64,000 nt of DNA from Streptomyces coacervatus (GTDB taxonomy: Bacteria; Actinomycetota; Actinomycetes; Streptomycetales; Streptomycetaceae). The stretch lies in NCBI RefSeq assembly GCF_029223485.1, contig NZ_JARHTP010000001.1, positions 744,001 to 808,000 on the forward strand, written 5' to 3'. A model generated the notes under the pieces. The model saw only the letters and a list, made by a program, of their open reading frames with translations. It did no database searches and was not told where the DNA came from. Of this stretch, positions 34,130 through 42,801 are shown in pieces. Within the stretch, counting starts at the first letter, position 1, and each line of letters begins with the position of its first letter. Position numbers and translations under genes: made by a program.

Positions 34130-34735
34130 TCAGTAGCCGCGCCAGACATTGTCGAACGCGGCGTCCTCGATCGCCTTCCGCTGCCGTACGGCCTCCAGCT
34201 CCATCACCGCGTCACCGATGGCGGCCAGCACGGTCGTGACCGCCTCACCGGAGAGGTCCTCGCGCTCCTCTCCCGGCTCCTCGTGGATCCCGGCGGCGGC
34301 AGCCAGGGCGGCCAGGACCGGCTCGCCCGACGCCCAGCGCTCCTCGGCCCGGCGCCGGACGGGCGAGTCGACCAGCTCGGCCCGCCCGGTCCGCAGCGGA
34401 ATCCGGCGCCCTCGCGGCCGGGCGGTCAGCCCCACCCGCTCCAGGTCGTCGACGTAGGCGGAGGACAGCCCGCGGCCCCGGCGCCACAGCCATTCCTCGA
34501 CCGTCTCGTACGGCTCGTGCCGTACGAGCGACGAGGCGGCCTCGTCCAGCAGACGGTCGCCCGTGGGCGACGGGGCGCTGGGGAGGATGCGGTCACCGTC
34601 CAGGGCGAGCGCCAGGGCCTCGATGAGGTCGAGCACCTCGGCTCCCGCGAGTGCGAGCGACAGGTCGCCCTGCCCGACCTGGCGGCTGGGCGCCGCGTCC
34701 AGGGCGACGATCGCAAGGTCCCGTGCGGTGTTCAT
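34130..34735 (-). CDS. GPP34 (GOLPH3/VPS74-like) phosphoprotein-domain protein
   Basis: The helical GPP34 fold is recognisable from DLSLALAGAEVLDLIEALAL, the basic segment LTARPRGRRIPLRTGRAELVD and the C-terminal AVRQRKAIEDAAFDNVWRGY. In eukaryotes such proteins bind phosphatidylinositol 4-phosphate; in Streptomyces several paralogues occur with no settled function. The protein has 201 residues and starts at the ATG at 34735. Its promoter side adjoins an inverted-repeat element. Membrane association is possible but not shown. Confidence 0.82.
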   Translation of the reverse strand: MNTARDLAIVALDAAPSRQVGQGDLSLALAGAEVLDLIEALALALDGDRILPSAPSPTGDRLLDEAASSLVRHEPYETVEEWLWRRGRGLSSAYVDDLERVGLTARPRGRRIPLRTGRAELVDSPVRRRAEERWASGEPVLAALAAAAGIHEEPGEEREDLSGEAVTTVLAAIGDAVMELEAVRQRKAIEDAAFDNVWRGY

Positions 34736-34789
34736 GAGCGGCTCCACGTCAGTTGGCCGAGTGCGGGGCGAGAGCGTCGGGGCCGGCCT

Positions 34790-34911
34790 CAGGGCCTGTC
34801 CGGCAGACCATGCCGGCGTCGCGGGGCCTGGCACGCGCCCCGGACCCCGCTCGGGTCGGCCACAAGGCGACGTTACCTCTACAGCTGCCTTGATCCGCCG
34901 GACAGGCCCTG
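34790..34911. mobile_element. 122-bp MITE-like element with 15-bp terminal inverted repeats
   Basis: CAGGGCCTGTCCGGC (34790-34804) is the exact inverse of GCCGGACAGGCCCTG (34897-34911). The inside has no ORF of its own. I recall this sequence as recurring in Streptomyces genomes, but that needs a search. No clear target-site duplication is seen. The element supplies the last ten codons and the stop of the MFS gene on the minus strand. Confidence 0.75.
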
Positions 34912-36117
34912 TACGGGCCGGGCGTCCTCGGTCGATTCTCGCTGCCGTTCTGGGACTGTGTGTCGTACTACGACCATGTGGTGCGGGAAGCCGATCCGCA
35001 GCACGGCGGCGGCCGCGGCCGCGGCGAGGACCACGACGGCGGCCAGCAGCAGCGCCTGGTGGTAGCCGTCGTGCAGCAGCGGGGCGACGGCCGGCGGGCC
35101 GAGGATCTGGCCGACGGAGTATCCGGCGGTCAGCAGGGCGACCGAGCGGGGGAAGCGCAGATGGGCTCCGGCGGCCAGGGCGAGCATGCTGATGCCCAGG
35201 AACGTGCCGCCGAAGAGCACCGCCGAGATGAGTGCGGCAGCAGTTCCGCCGATCAGGGCGGGCAGCGCGATGCCGATCGCCTGCACCACGAGCGCGGCGA
35301 GCAGCAGAACAGGACGGGACCAACGGCGTCCCAGCCGCGCCCACAGCGCCGGGGACGGCACGGCGGCCAGCCCCACCAGCACCCAGGCGCCGTTGCCGAC
35401 CCAGCCGGGGGAACCCTGGCCGATCGCCGCGACCAGGAAGGTTCCGGCAACGATGTAGCCGATGCCCTCCAGGGTGTAGCTGACGAACAGCGCGCTGAAC
35501 CAGCGGTACGTACGGGGTGCCGTACTCCCGGTCTTCTCGCTGTTCGCGGACGGGGCCGCCTCCGGCCGCAGGTTCCATGAGCCGACGGTGAGCAGCGCCG
35601 TGAGCGCGGCCGAGGCCCACCAGGCGACCCGCCAGTCCTCGACGGACCGCAGCGCCAGGAGCAGCAGGCCGGACAGGGCGATCCCGGCGCCCACGCCGCC
35701 GATGGCCCAGCCGGGCAGGTGCGCCGGGTGTCCGCGCAGGTGGTGGAGGAGGGAACTGGCCGCGACGACGAACACCAGGGCGCTCGCCACCCCGGCCGGC
35801 AGGCGCAGGGCGGCCCACGCCGCGGCGCTGTGGGTGAGAGGCATCGCGGCGAGTGTCGCGGTCAGCACCAGCAGGGATCCGCGCAGGACGGCGCGCGAAC
35901 GGACCAGTGCGGGCAGCAGGATGCCCGCGAGCGCCCCGACGAGATAGCCGACGTAGTTGGCGGTGGCCAGATTCGCGCCGTCGCCGGCGGACAGGCCCGC
36001 CTGGGTGTGCATGAGGGGCAGGATCGGCGTGTAGGCGAAGCGGCCGACGCCCATGCCCGCGGCGAGTGCCGCCGCGGCCTGGGCGACATGGGTCCAGGGG
36101 GAGGAGGTTGTCTTCAT
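34879..36117 (-). CDS. MFS transporter, YbfB/YjiJ-type
   Basis: A 412-residue major-facilitator protein with 12 hydrophobic segments. N-terminal GMGVGRFAYTPILPLMHTQAGLS and TANYVGYLVGALAG are typical of the YbfB/YjiJ group. The ATG at 36117 overlaps the stop of the upstream isomerase-like gene by four bases, so both form one operon. The last ten residues (QGLSGGSRQL) and the stop are encoded inside the inverted-repeat element at 34790-34911, so the original C-terminus has been replaced. It may export or import an aromatic compound; the substrate is unknown. Confidence 0.88.
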   Translation of the reverse strand: MKTTSSPWTHVAQAAAALAAGMGVGRFAYTPILPLMHTQAGLSAGDGANLATANYVGYLVGALAGILLPALVRSRAVLRGSLLVLTATLAAMPLTHSAAAWAALRLPAGVASALVFVVAASSLLHHLRGHPAHLPGWAIGGVGAGIALSGLLLLALRSVEDWRVAWWASAALTALLTVGSWNLRPEAAPSANSEKTGSTAPRTYRWFSALFVSYTLEGIGYIVAGTFLVAAIGQGSPGWVGNGAWVLVGLAAVPSPALWARLGRRWSRPVLLLAALVVQAIGIALPALIGGTAAALISAVLFGGTFLGISMLALAAGAHLRFPRSVALLTAGYSVGQILGPPAVAPLLHDGYHQALLLAAVVVLAAAAAAAVLRIGFPHHMVVVRHTVPERQRESTEDARPVQGLSGGSRQL

Positions 36118-36416
36118 CGGGTGCCGTCGACCCGCGCCGGGTCGTTGGGGTGGGCCTGGAGCGGGGTGACGGTGAGGGTCATCCACGGGCGCAGCGGCAG
36201 CGTGCCGAGCACCTTCTCGTGGAGATCGGCCTCGTCGGCGGCCCGCCACACGCCGATGCTGCGCAACTCGCCCACGGGGCGCCACAGTCGGGCCAGATTG
36301 CCGGTCGCGGCCAGCTCCTTGGCGCGCACGGCCTCGGCGGCACGCCGCCGGTCGACCTCGTCCTGGCCGGTGCCCTCGGGGACGGTGGTGGTGATCTCGA
36401 CCAGGAACTCTTGCAT
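36114..36416 (-). CDS. Muconolactone delta-isomerase-like protein
   Basis: A 100-residue ferredoxin-fold protein (MQEFLVEITTTVPEG, RRAAEAVRAKELAATGNLARLW, LHEKVLGTLPLRPWMTLTVTPL) matching the muconolactone isomerase family, which acts in the beta-ketoadipate pathway. No other genes of that pathway are in the window, so it may work on another lactone. It overlaps the MFS gene and is divergent from a LysR regulator, the classic arrangement for LysR-controlled aromatic genes. Confidence 0.85.
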   Translation of the reverse strand: MQEFLVEITTTVPEGTGQDEVDRRRAAEAVRAKELAATGNLARLWRPVGELRSIGVWRAADEADLHEKVLGTLPLRPWMTLTVTPLQAHPNDPARVDGTR

Positions 36417-36493
36417 GATGCGCTCCGTTCGCCGTTGTTGAGCTCATCGTGCGCCCGTGACCAGCATCGATGCCACGACCGGCTGCCTCGCTG

Positions 36494-36514
36494 CTGATAG
36501 GCGCAGCCTCCCAG
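36494..36514 (+). promoter_or_regulatory. LysR site, copy 1 (divergent isomerase/LysR promoter)
   Basis: This 21-base site starts CTGATAGGCGCAG and ends CCTCCCAG. It lies 10 bases before the LysR ATG and 77 bases from the isomerase gene. Its complement recurs at 37470-37490 with 19 of 21 bases identical. Confidence 0.6.
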
Positions 36515-36524
36515 CGCGCGTACC

Positions 36525-37463
36525 ATGGCGCCCGTGGAACTGCGCCAGCTGCGGTACTTCGTCGCGGTCGCCGAGGAACTGAACTTCGGCCGGGCTGCCG
36601 AGCGGCTGCTCATCGCGGGCCCCTCGCTCTCCCAGCAGATCAAGGCCCTCGAACGGGACCTGGGCGTCCGGCTGTTCGACCGCGACCGCCGCAAGGTCTC
36701 CCTCACCCCGGCCGGCGCCGCCCTCCTCCCGCACACCCGCGCCCTGCTGGACCGCGCCGACGACCTCAAGCGCCGGGCCGGCCGTCTGTCCGGCTCGGTG
36801 TCGGTACGGCTCGGCTACGTCAACTGGCTTCCCCCGGACCTGACTTCACGTACGGCCGCGGTGGCCCAGGTGCACGTTGACGCCTGGGTCGCCCCGTCGC
36901 ACACCCAGGCCGCCCGGGTCGCCGACGGCAGCCTGGACCTCGCCGTCTGCTGGGTACGGACCGAGGACCTCAAGCGGCTCGGGCTGCGGGCCCGACTGCT
37001 CGGCGCCGACCGGCTGTACGCCGTCGCCAAGGGCGGCGACAGCAGCGACGTACCGGATGTGGCGGCCCGGGACACCGACGTCCTCATCGACGACGACGTC
37101 ACCGCCTGGGCGGCCTGGGACGCGTACGCCGAAGAGCTGGCGCAGTCCACCGGGGCCCGTACGGTGCGTATCTCCGACGGCGGCGTCACCGGACCCGCCT
37201 TCTTCGACCACGTCCGCCGCAGCCGCCGCCCGGTCCTCAACTCGCCCAAGGGGCAGACCACTCCGCTCCCGCCCGATCTGATCCGCCGCGAGATCGTCGC
37301 GCCGAAGGTCTACTGGACCTGGTCCCTGGTGTGGCGCGAGGCCGAGGACCGCGCCGGGGTCCTCGCCGTCGTCGACGCCCTGTGCGAGCGTGTCGGCGAC
37401 CTCGGGATTCACGCCCCGGACGCCTGGCTGCCCGCCGACGATCCTTACACGCTCCCGGGCTGA
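36525..37463 (+). CDS. LysR-family regulator
   Basis: The winged HTH is clear (LRQLRYFVAVAEELNFGRAAERLLIAGPSLSQQIKALERDLGVRLF; shown only as the standard LysR N-terminus) followed by an effector domain with DLAVCWVRTEDL. The protein has 312 residues; starts ATG 36525 or GTG 36534 are possible. It is divergent from the isomerase-MFS operon and upstream of the SDR gene. A near-identical 21-base sequence occurs in front of both targets, so it probably controls both sides of the locus. Confidence 0.88.
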   Translation: MAPVELRQLRYFVAVAEELNFGRAAERLLIAGPSLSQQIKALERDLGVRLFDRDRRKVSLTPAGAALLPHTRALLDRADDLKRRAGRLSGSVSVRLGYVNWLPPDLTSRTAAVAQVHVDAWVAPSHTQAARVADGSLDLAVCWVRTEDLKRLGLRARLLGADRLYAVAKGGDSSDVPDVAARDTDVLIDDDVTAWAAWDAYAEELAQSTGARTVRISDGGVTGPAFFDHVRRSRRPVLNSPKGQTTPLPPDLIRREIVAPKVYWTWSLVWREAEDRAGVLAVVDALCERVGDLGIHAPDAWLPADDPYTLPG

Positions 37464-37469
37464 CCTGGT

Positions 37470-37490
37470 CTGGAAGCCTGCGCCTATCAG
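37470..37490 (+). promoter_or_regulatory. LysR site, copy 2 (upstream of SDR)
   Basis: Runs CTGGAAGCCTG then CGCCTATCAG; the complement of the site at 36494-36514 with two mismatches. It lies 101 bases before the SDR ATG, in the inverse orientation. Confidence 0.6.
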
Positions 37491-37540
37491 ACAGAAGGAA
37501 GCCGATCCTTCCGCCGCCGAGCCACCCGACCTACCTTCCA

Positions 37541-37561
37541 AATAGTCGACCGGTCGGCTAG
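37541..37561 (+). promoter_or_regulatory. TetR operator, copy 2 (upstream of SDR)
   Basis: AATAGTCGACC and GGTCGGCTAG form a near-perfect palindrome 30 bases before the SDR ATG. It matches the site ahead of the TetR gene at 33395-33412 apart from three inserted bases. Confidence 0.65.
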
Positions 37562-37591
37562 TGCCGGTCAGTCCCTCGGAAGAAGGTCATC

Positions 37592-38305
37592 ATGAGCACC
37601 AGGAACCAGAAGGTCGCGATCGTCACCGGCGCCTCGCAGGGCATCGGCGCCGCTCTCGTCGAGGGCTACCGCAAGCTCGGATACGCCGTCGTCGCCACCT
37701 CGCGCACCATCGCCCCCGTCGACGACGCCGACGTCCTCACCGTCCAGGGCGACATCGCCGACCCGGCCACCGCCGAGCGCGTCATCTCCGCCGCCGTCGA
37801 GCGGTTCGGCCGTATCGACACCCTGGTCAATAACGCGGGCGTCTTCGTCGCCAAGCCGTTCACCGAGTACACGGCCGAGGACTACGCCACCGTGACGGGC
37901 ATCAATGTCGCCGGTTTCTTCCACATCACCCAGCTCGCCGTGGAGCACCTGCTCGCGCAGGGCGGCGGCCACATCGTCAACGTCACCACCAGCCTGGTCG
38001 ACAACGCGGACTCCAACGTCCCCTCCGTCCTGGCCTCGTTGACCAAGGGCGGTCTGCAGTCCGCCACCAAGTCCCTCGCCGTCGAGTACGCCACCCGCGG
38101 CATCCGCGTCAACGCCGTCTCGCCCGGCACCATCAAGACCCCCATGCACGCGGAGGAGACCCATGAGTTCCTCGCCGCACTGCACCCGGTCGGTCGGATG
38201 GGCGAAGTGAGCGACATCGTCGACGGCGTGCTCTTCCTGGAGACGGCACCGTTCGTCACCGGCGAGATCCTGCACGTCGACGGCGGTATGAGCGCAGGAC
38301 ATTGA
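37592..38305 (+). CDS. SDR-family oxidoreductase lacking the usual catalytic Tyr
   Basis: A 237-residue Rossmann-fold protein: TGASQGIG at residues 12-19 binds NAD(P), NNAG follows, Ser134 (VTTS) and Lys152 are in place and RVNAVSPG is conserved. At the position of the catalytic Tyr of YxxxK there is Ala148 (VLASLTKG). I recall a subgroup with this ASLTKG sequence, but the activity is unclear. Two operators (LysR and TetR type) lie upstream. The SnoaL-like gene follows 32 bases later, probably in the same transcript. Confidence 0.88.
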   Translation: MSTRNQKVAIVTGASQGIGAALVEGYRKLGYAVVATSRTIAPVDDADVLTVQGDIADPATAERVISAAVERFGRIDTLVNNAGVFVAKPFTEYTAEDYATVTGINVAGFFHITQLAVEHLLAQGGGHIVNVTTSLVDNADSNVPSVLASLTKGGLQSATKSLAVEYATRGIRVNAVSPGTIKTPMHAEETHEFLAALHPVGRMGEVSDIVDGVLFLETAPFVTGEILHVDGGMSAGH

Positions 38306-38337
38306 CATCCCGTCAGATCAGTGACCAAGGAGCGGAC

Positions 38338-38736
38338 ATGACCACCACGGCGGACGACAAGGCGATCCTTGGCGCGGTCCTCGACGAGTGGAAGGCCGAC
38401 GTCGACGCACACCGACCCGAGCGCGTCGCCGCCCGCTTCACCGAGGACGCCGTCTTCCAGGGGCTGCACCCCTACAGCGTCGGACGGCAGGGCATCGCCG
38501 AGTACTACGACTCCCAGCCCCTCGGCCTGCAGGTGGCGTACCGCATCCTCGAGACCAGGAGGCCGGCCGACGGCCTCGTCCTCGGCTACCTGGACGTGGA
38601 GTTCTCGTTCACGGACCGGCCCGCGCTGCAGGTCAAGCTCTCGGTTCTGGTGACCCGGGTGGGGGAGGACTGGTACATCAGCCACTACCAGGTCTCCCGC
38701 CTCGACCAGGCCGCACTCCCGAAGGGGGCGGTGTGA
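38338..38736 (+). CDS. SnoaL/NTF2-like (SgcJ/EcaC-type) protein
   Basis: A 132-residue cone-fold protein: ILGAVLDEWKADVDAHRPERV, ARFTEDAVFQGLHPYSVGRQGI and VKLSVLVTRVGEDWYISHYQVS are characteristic of SgcJ/EcaC NTF2-like proteins. Some relatives are isomerases, cyclases or hydroxylases. It sits behind the SDR gene with AAGGAGCGG as ribosome site and probably acts on the same compound. The exact reaction is not known. Confidence 0.85.
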   Translation: MTTTADDKAILGAVLDEWKADVDAHRPERVAARFTEDAVFQGLHPYSVGRQGIAEYYDSQPLGLQVAYRILETRRPADGLVLGYLDVEFSFTDRPALQVKLSVLVTRVGEDWYISHYQVSRLDQAALPKGAV

Positions 38737-38903
38737 GGCGGGCGGGATGGGTGTGAAGCGGAGCTGCGGCGCGGGTTAAGAAAACCTCGATGGACCCGGG
38801 GTGGTGTCGTACGGCAGATTGCTACGCGATTCCACCCCTCTCCCCGGATACGGGCGCCTTCGGCATGCCCGGACCCGGGGTCGCACCCACAGGAGCCGTA
38901 GCG

Positions 38904-39932
38904 TTGAAGGCGCTGGTCAAGGAGAAGGCGGAGCCCGGGCTGTGGCTCGCGGACGTCCCGGAGCCGGCCGTCGGACCCGGCGACGTGCTGATCAAGGTGC
39001 TGCGCACCGGCATCTGCGGCACCGATCTGCACATCCGGGCCTGGGACGGCTGGGCGCAGCAGGCCATCCGCACCCCGCTCGTGGTCGGGCACGAGTTCGT
39101 CGGTGAGGTGGTCGGGACCGGGCGTGATGTCGAGGACATCAACGTCGGCGACCGCGTGAGCGGCGAGGGGCATCTGGTGTGCGGGAAATGCCGCAACTGC
39201 CTCGCCGGGCGGCGGCACCTGTGCCGGGCCACGATCGGGCTCGGCGTCGGACGGGACGGCGCCTTCGCCGAGTACGTCGCCCTGCCCGCCGGCAATGTGT
39301 GGGTCCACCGCGTGCCCGTCGACCTCGATGTGGCCGCGATCTTCGACCCGTTCGGGAACGCCGTGCACACCGCGCTGTCCTTCCCGCTGGTCGGCGAGGA
39401 CGTGCTCATCACGGGCGCCGGCCCGATCGGTCTGATGGCCGCCGCGGTGGCCCGGCACGCGGGCGCCCGCAATGTCGTCGTCACCGACGTCAGCGAGGAG
39501 CGGCTGGAGCTGGCCCGCAAGATCGGCGTGAGCCTGGCGCTGAATGTGTCGGAGGCTCAGATTGTCGACGGACAGCGGGAGTTGGGGCTGCGCGAGGGCT
39601 TCGACATCGGCCTGGAGATGTCCGGCCGCCCCGAGGCCATGCGCGACATGATCGCCAACATGACGCACGGCGGCCGGATCGCCATGCTCGGCCTGCCCGC
39701 CCAGGAGTTCCCGGTCGACTGGGCCCGGATCGTCACCTCGATGATCACCGTCAAGGGCATCTACGGCCGCGAGATGTTCGAGACCTGGTACGCGATGTCG
39801 GTGCTGCTGGAGGGCGGCCTCGACCTGTCGCCCGTGATCACCGGCCGGTACGCGTACGGCGACTTCGAGGCGGCGTTCGCCGACGCGGCGAGCGGCCGCG
39901 GCGGCAAGGTCATCCTCGACTGGACCGCGTAA
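38904..39932 (+). CDS. tdh: L-threonine 3-dehydrogenase
   Basis: A zinc-dependent medium-chain dehydrogenase that oxidises threonine to 2-amino-3-ketobutyrate. Catalytic Cys38 lies in GICGTDLH, then GHEFVGEV, the structural-zinc cysteines [15 protein letters not shown] and the nucleotide motif [10 protein letters not shown]. The TTG at 38904 (AGGAG eight bases before) gives 342 residues starting [12 protein letters not shown], exactly the family length. A longer in-frame extension from 38790 is not conserved-looking. kbl follows 61 bases downstream, completing the threonine-to-glycine route. Confidence 0.95.
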   Translation: MKALVKEKAEPGLWLADVPEPAVGPGDVLIKVLRTGICGTDLHIRAWDGWAQQAIRTPLVVGHEFVGEVVGTGRDVEDINVGDRVSGEGHLVCGKCRNCLAGRRHLCRATIGLGVGRDGAFAEYVALPAGNVWVHRVPVDLDVAAIFDPFGNAVHTALSFPLVGEDVLITGAGPIGLMAAAVARHAGARNVVVTDVSEERLELARKIGVSLALNVSEAQIVDGQRELGLREGFDIGLEMSGRPEAMRDMIANMTHGGRIAMLGLPAQEFPVDWARIVTSMITVKGIYGREMFETWYAMSVLLEGGLDLSPVITGRYAYGDFEAAFADAASGRGGKVILDWTA

Positions 39933-39993
39933 CCGGACTGCGTGGCTCGACTGCGCAACTCCCTTTCGGCGAAGGCATTTTAGGAGCTTCCCC

Positions 39994-41187
39994 ATGTTCG
40001 ACTCCGTGCGCGACGACCTGCGCGCCACCCTTGACGAGATCCGCGCCGCCGGCCTGCACAAGCCCGAGCGCGTCATCGGCACCCCGCAGTCCGCGACCGT
40101 GAACGTCACCGCGGGCGGCCGCCCCGGCGAGGTCCTCAACTTCTGCGCCAACAACTACCTCGGCCTCGCCGACCACCCCGAGGTCGTCGCCGCCGCACAC
40201 CAGGCCCTGGACCGCTGGGGCTACGGCATGGCGTCCGTCCGCTTCATCTGCGGCACCCAGGAGGTGCACAAGGAGTTGGAGGCCCGGCTGTCCGCCTTCC
40301 TCGGCCAGGAGGACACGATCCTCTACTCCTCCTGCTTCGACGCCAACGGAGGCGTCTTCGAGACGCTGCTCGGCCCCGAGGACGCCGTGATCTCCGACGC
40401 TCTCAACCACGCGTCGATCATCGACGGCATCCGCCTGTCCAAGGCCCGCCGCTTCCGCTACGCCAACCGTGATCTGGCCGATCTGGAACGGCAGTTGAAG
40501 GACGCGTCCGACGCCCGGCGCCGACTGATCGTCACCGACGGCGTCTTCTCCATGGACGGCTATGTGGCCCCGCTGCGCGAGATCTGCGACCTCGCCGACC
40601 GCTACGACGCCATGGTCATGGTCGACGACTCCCACGCCGTCGGCTTCGTCGGCCCCGGCGGCCGCGGCACCCCCGAGCTGCACGGCGTCATGGACCGCGT
40701 CGACATCATCACGGGAACACTGGGCAAGGCGCTCGGCGGAGCATCGGGCGGCTATGTGGCGGCCCGCGCCGAGATCGTCGCCCTGCTGCGCCAGCGCTCG
40801 CGGCCGTACCTGTTCTCGAACACCCTCGCCCCGGTGATCGCCGCCGCCTCGCTCAAGGTGCTCGACCTGCTGGAGTCGGCGGACGACCTGCGCGTGCGAC
40901 TCGCCGAGAACACCGCGCTGTTCCGCCGCCGGATGACCGAGGAGGGCTTCGAGATCCTCCCCGGCGACCACGCCATCGCACCCGTGATGATCGGCGACGC
41001 GACCAGGGCGGGCCGCCTCGCGGAGCTGCTCCTGGAGCGGGGCGTGTACGTGATCGGCTTCTCCTACCCGGTGGTGCCGCAGGGCCAGGCCCGCATCCGC
41101 GTTCAGCTGTCCGCCGGGCACTCGACGGACGATGTCAACCGGGCCGTGGACGCCTTCGTGGCGGCACGGGCCGAACTGGAGGCCTGA
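39994..41187 (+). CDS. kbl: Glycine C-acetyltransferase (2-amino-3-ketobutyrate CoA ligase)
   Basis: A PLP enzyme of the alpha-oxoamine synthase family that splits 2-amino-3-ketobutyrate with CoA into glycine and acetyl-CoA. Visible motifs are [41 protein letters not shown] and the PLP-lysine segment [15 protein letters not shown]. The 397-residue length is normal. Its position right after tdh makes the function clear. Confidence 0.96.
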   Translation: MFDSVRDDLRATLDEIRAAGLHKPERVIGTPQSATVNVTAGGRPGEVLNFCANNYLGLADHPEVVAAAHQALDRWGYGMASVRFICGTQEVHKELEARLSAFLGQEDTILYSSCFDANGGVFETLLGPEDAVISDALNHASIIDGIRLSKARRFRYANRDLADLERQLKDASDARRRLIVTDGVFSMDGYVAPLREICDLADRYDAMVMVDDSHAVGFVGPGGRGTPELHGVMDRVDIITGTLGKALGGASGGYVAARAEIVALLRQRSRPYLFSNTLAPVIAAASLKVLDLLESADDLRVRLAENTALFRRRMTEEGFEILPGDHAIAPVMIGDATRAGRLAELLLERGVYVIGFSYPVVPQGQARIRVQLSAGHSTDDVNRAVDAFVAARAELEA

Positions 41188-41224
41188 TCCGGCCGGTCCC
41201 GGACATATTGAGATAATCGATCCC

Positions 41225-42127
41225 ATGATCGAAGCGCGGCGGCTCCACATCCTCCGTGCGGTGGCCGACCACCGCACGGTGACGGCGGCTGCCGCCGCGC
41301 TGTATCTCACGCCCTCCGCCGTCTCCCAGCAGCTGACGGCGCTGGAACAGGAGACCGGCCACCGCCTGGTCGAGCGCGGCGCCAAGGGCGTACGGCTGAC
41401 CCCGGCCGGGGAGATCCTGCTCAGCCACACCAACGCGGTCCTCGCCCAGCTGGAGCGGGCGGAGGCCGAGCTCGCCGCCTACAGTTCGGGCGCCGCCGGC
41501 ACGGTCACCGTCGCCTCCTTCGCGACCGGCATCGCCCTGGTCGTCGCTCCGGCCGTGGCACACCTCGCTTCCTCCGCGCCCGGCATCCGCATCCGGGTCC
41601 AGGACGCCGAGGGCGACGCCAGCCTGCCGATGGTCCTGGACCGTCAGGTCGACGTCGCGGTCGCGGTCGAGTACCGCGGGGCGCCGCCCGCCGACGACCC
41701 GCGCCTGACCCACGTACCGCTGTATGCCGAGCCCTTCGACGCGGTCGTCCCGGTGAGTCATCGGCTGGCCGAGGCCACCGAGATCCCGCTGGCCGACCTG
41801 GCCAAGGACTCTTGGATCGGCCCCTACCCCGGCAATCCCTGCCACGAAGTGGTCGTCCTGGCCTGCGAGAGCGCCGGATTCCAGCCACGCCTGGAACACT
41901 CCTCGGACGACTTCCGGGCCGTCGTGGCCCTCGCCTCGGCGGACGCGGGCGTGGCCCTCGTGCCACGCTCGGCGCTGCGCGGCATGGACCTCGCGGGCGT
42001 GGTCGTACGGCCGGTGGACGGGGTCGCGCCCACCCGCCGGGTCTTCGCCGCGGTGCGGCGGGGAGCGGAGGAGCACCCGCTGATCAGGCCGGTGCTGGAG
42101 GCGCTCGGCGAGGCGGCCCGGGCGTAG
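41225..42127 (+). CDS. LysR-family regulator next to tdh-kbl
   Basis: The N-terminal HTH is typical (RRLHILRAVADHRTVTAAAAALYLTPSAVSQQLTALEQETGHRL is the HTH region at residues 5-48) with an effector-binding domain after residue 90. The ATG at 41225 gives 300 residues. A GATAAT -10-like box at 41212-41217 lies seven bases before the ATG, so its mRNA may be leaderless. It follows kbl by 37 bases on the same strand and may regulate threonine catabolism (inference). Confidence 0.88.
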   Translation: MIEARRLHILRAVADHRTVTAAAAALYLTPSAVSQQLTALEQETGHRLVERGAKGVRLTPAGEILLSHTNAVLAQLERAEAELAAYSSGAAGTVTVASFATGIALVVAPAVAHLASSAPGIRIRVQDAEGDASLPMVLDRQVDVAVAVEYRGAPPADDPRLTHVPLYAEPFDAVVPVSHRLAEATEIPLADLAKDSWIGPYPGNPCHEVVVLACESAGFQPRLEHSSDDFRAVVALASADAGVALVPRSALRGMDLAGVVVRPVDGVAPTRRVFAAVRRGAEEHPLIRPVLEALGEAARA

Positions 42128-42199
42128 GTCCAACATCTGGCGGGGCGCCGCCGCCCGGCCGGGCAGGCACGTACGGCTGCGGCGTGCCCTCTCGTATCT

Positions 42200-42212
42200 G
42201 GGATAGAATCCC
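42200..42212 (+). promoter_or_regulatory. Operator overlapping the XRE promoter
   Basis: GGGAT (42200-42204) and ATCCC (42208-42212) form an inverted repeat that covers the TAGAAT -10-like box (42204-42209), four bases before the ATG. It suggests autorepression and a leaderless mRNA. Confidence 0.6.
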
Positions 42213-42216
42213 GAAT

Positions 42217-42801
42217 ATGAAACAGGACGTCGCTGAGACGGGGCCCGACCCGGTCGACTCCCGGCTCGGGGCCCGGCTGGCCGAGCTGCGGGCCGAACGG
42301 GGCTGGTCGCTGGGGGAGTTGGCGGAGCGCAGTGGGGTCAGCCGGTCGACGCTGTCCCGGGCCGAACGGGCGGAGATCAGCCCGACCGCCTCGCTCCTGA
42401 ACCGCCTGTGCAGCGTCTACGGGCGGACCATGTCGCAGCTGCTCAGCGAGGTGGAGGCAGAGCCGGCACTGCTGGTACCGGCCGCCGAGCAGCAGGTCTG
42501 GGAGGACCGGGCCTCCGGTTTCGTACGACGCTCCGTGTCACCGCCGCACACCGGGCTGCGCGGCGAACTCGTCGAGGGACGGCTGACCGCGGGCGCCGAC
42601 ATCGGCTACGACCGGCCGCCCGTGCCCGGCCTGGAACAGCACATCTGGGTTCTGGAAGGAGCACTTGACGTGACGGCACAGGATGTGGAGCACCACCTCG
42701 ACACCGGGGACTGCCTGCGGCTGCGGGTGTGGGGGCCGACGCGGTTCCGGTGCGCAGGACCGGACGACGTGCGGTACGTGCTGGCGGTGGTGCTGCCGTG
42801 A
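42217..42801 (+). CDS. XRE-cupin regulator
   Basis: An N-terminal XRE helix-turn-helix (LAELRAERGWSLGELAERSGVSRSTLSRAERAE, residues about 22-55) and a C-terminal cupin (EQHIWVLEGALDVTAQDVEHHLDTGDCLRL). The protein has 194 residues. The last four bases overlap the GNAT start (GTGA at 42798), so the two are co-translated. This XRE-cupin/GNAT pair is frequent in Streptomyces; the ligand is unknown. Confidence 0.88.
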   Translation: MKQDVAETGPDPVDSRLGARLAELRAERGWSLGELAERSGVSRSTLSRAERAEISPTASLLNRLCSVYGRTMSQLLSEVEAEPALLVPAAEQQVWEDRASGFVRRSVSPPHTGLRGELVEGRLTAGADIGYDRPPVPGLEQHIWVLEGALDVTAQDVEHHLDTGDCLRLRVWGPTRFRCAGPDDVRYVLAVVLP

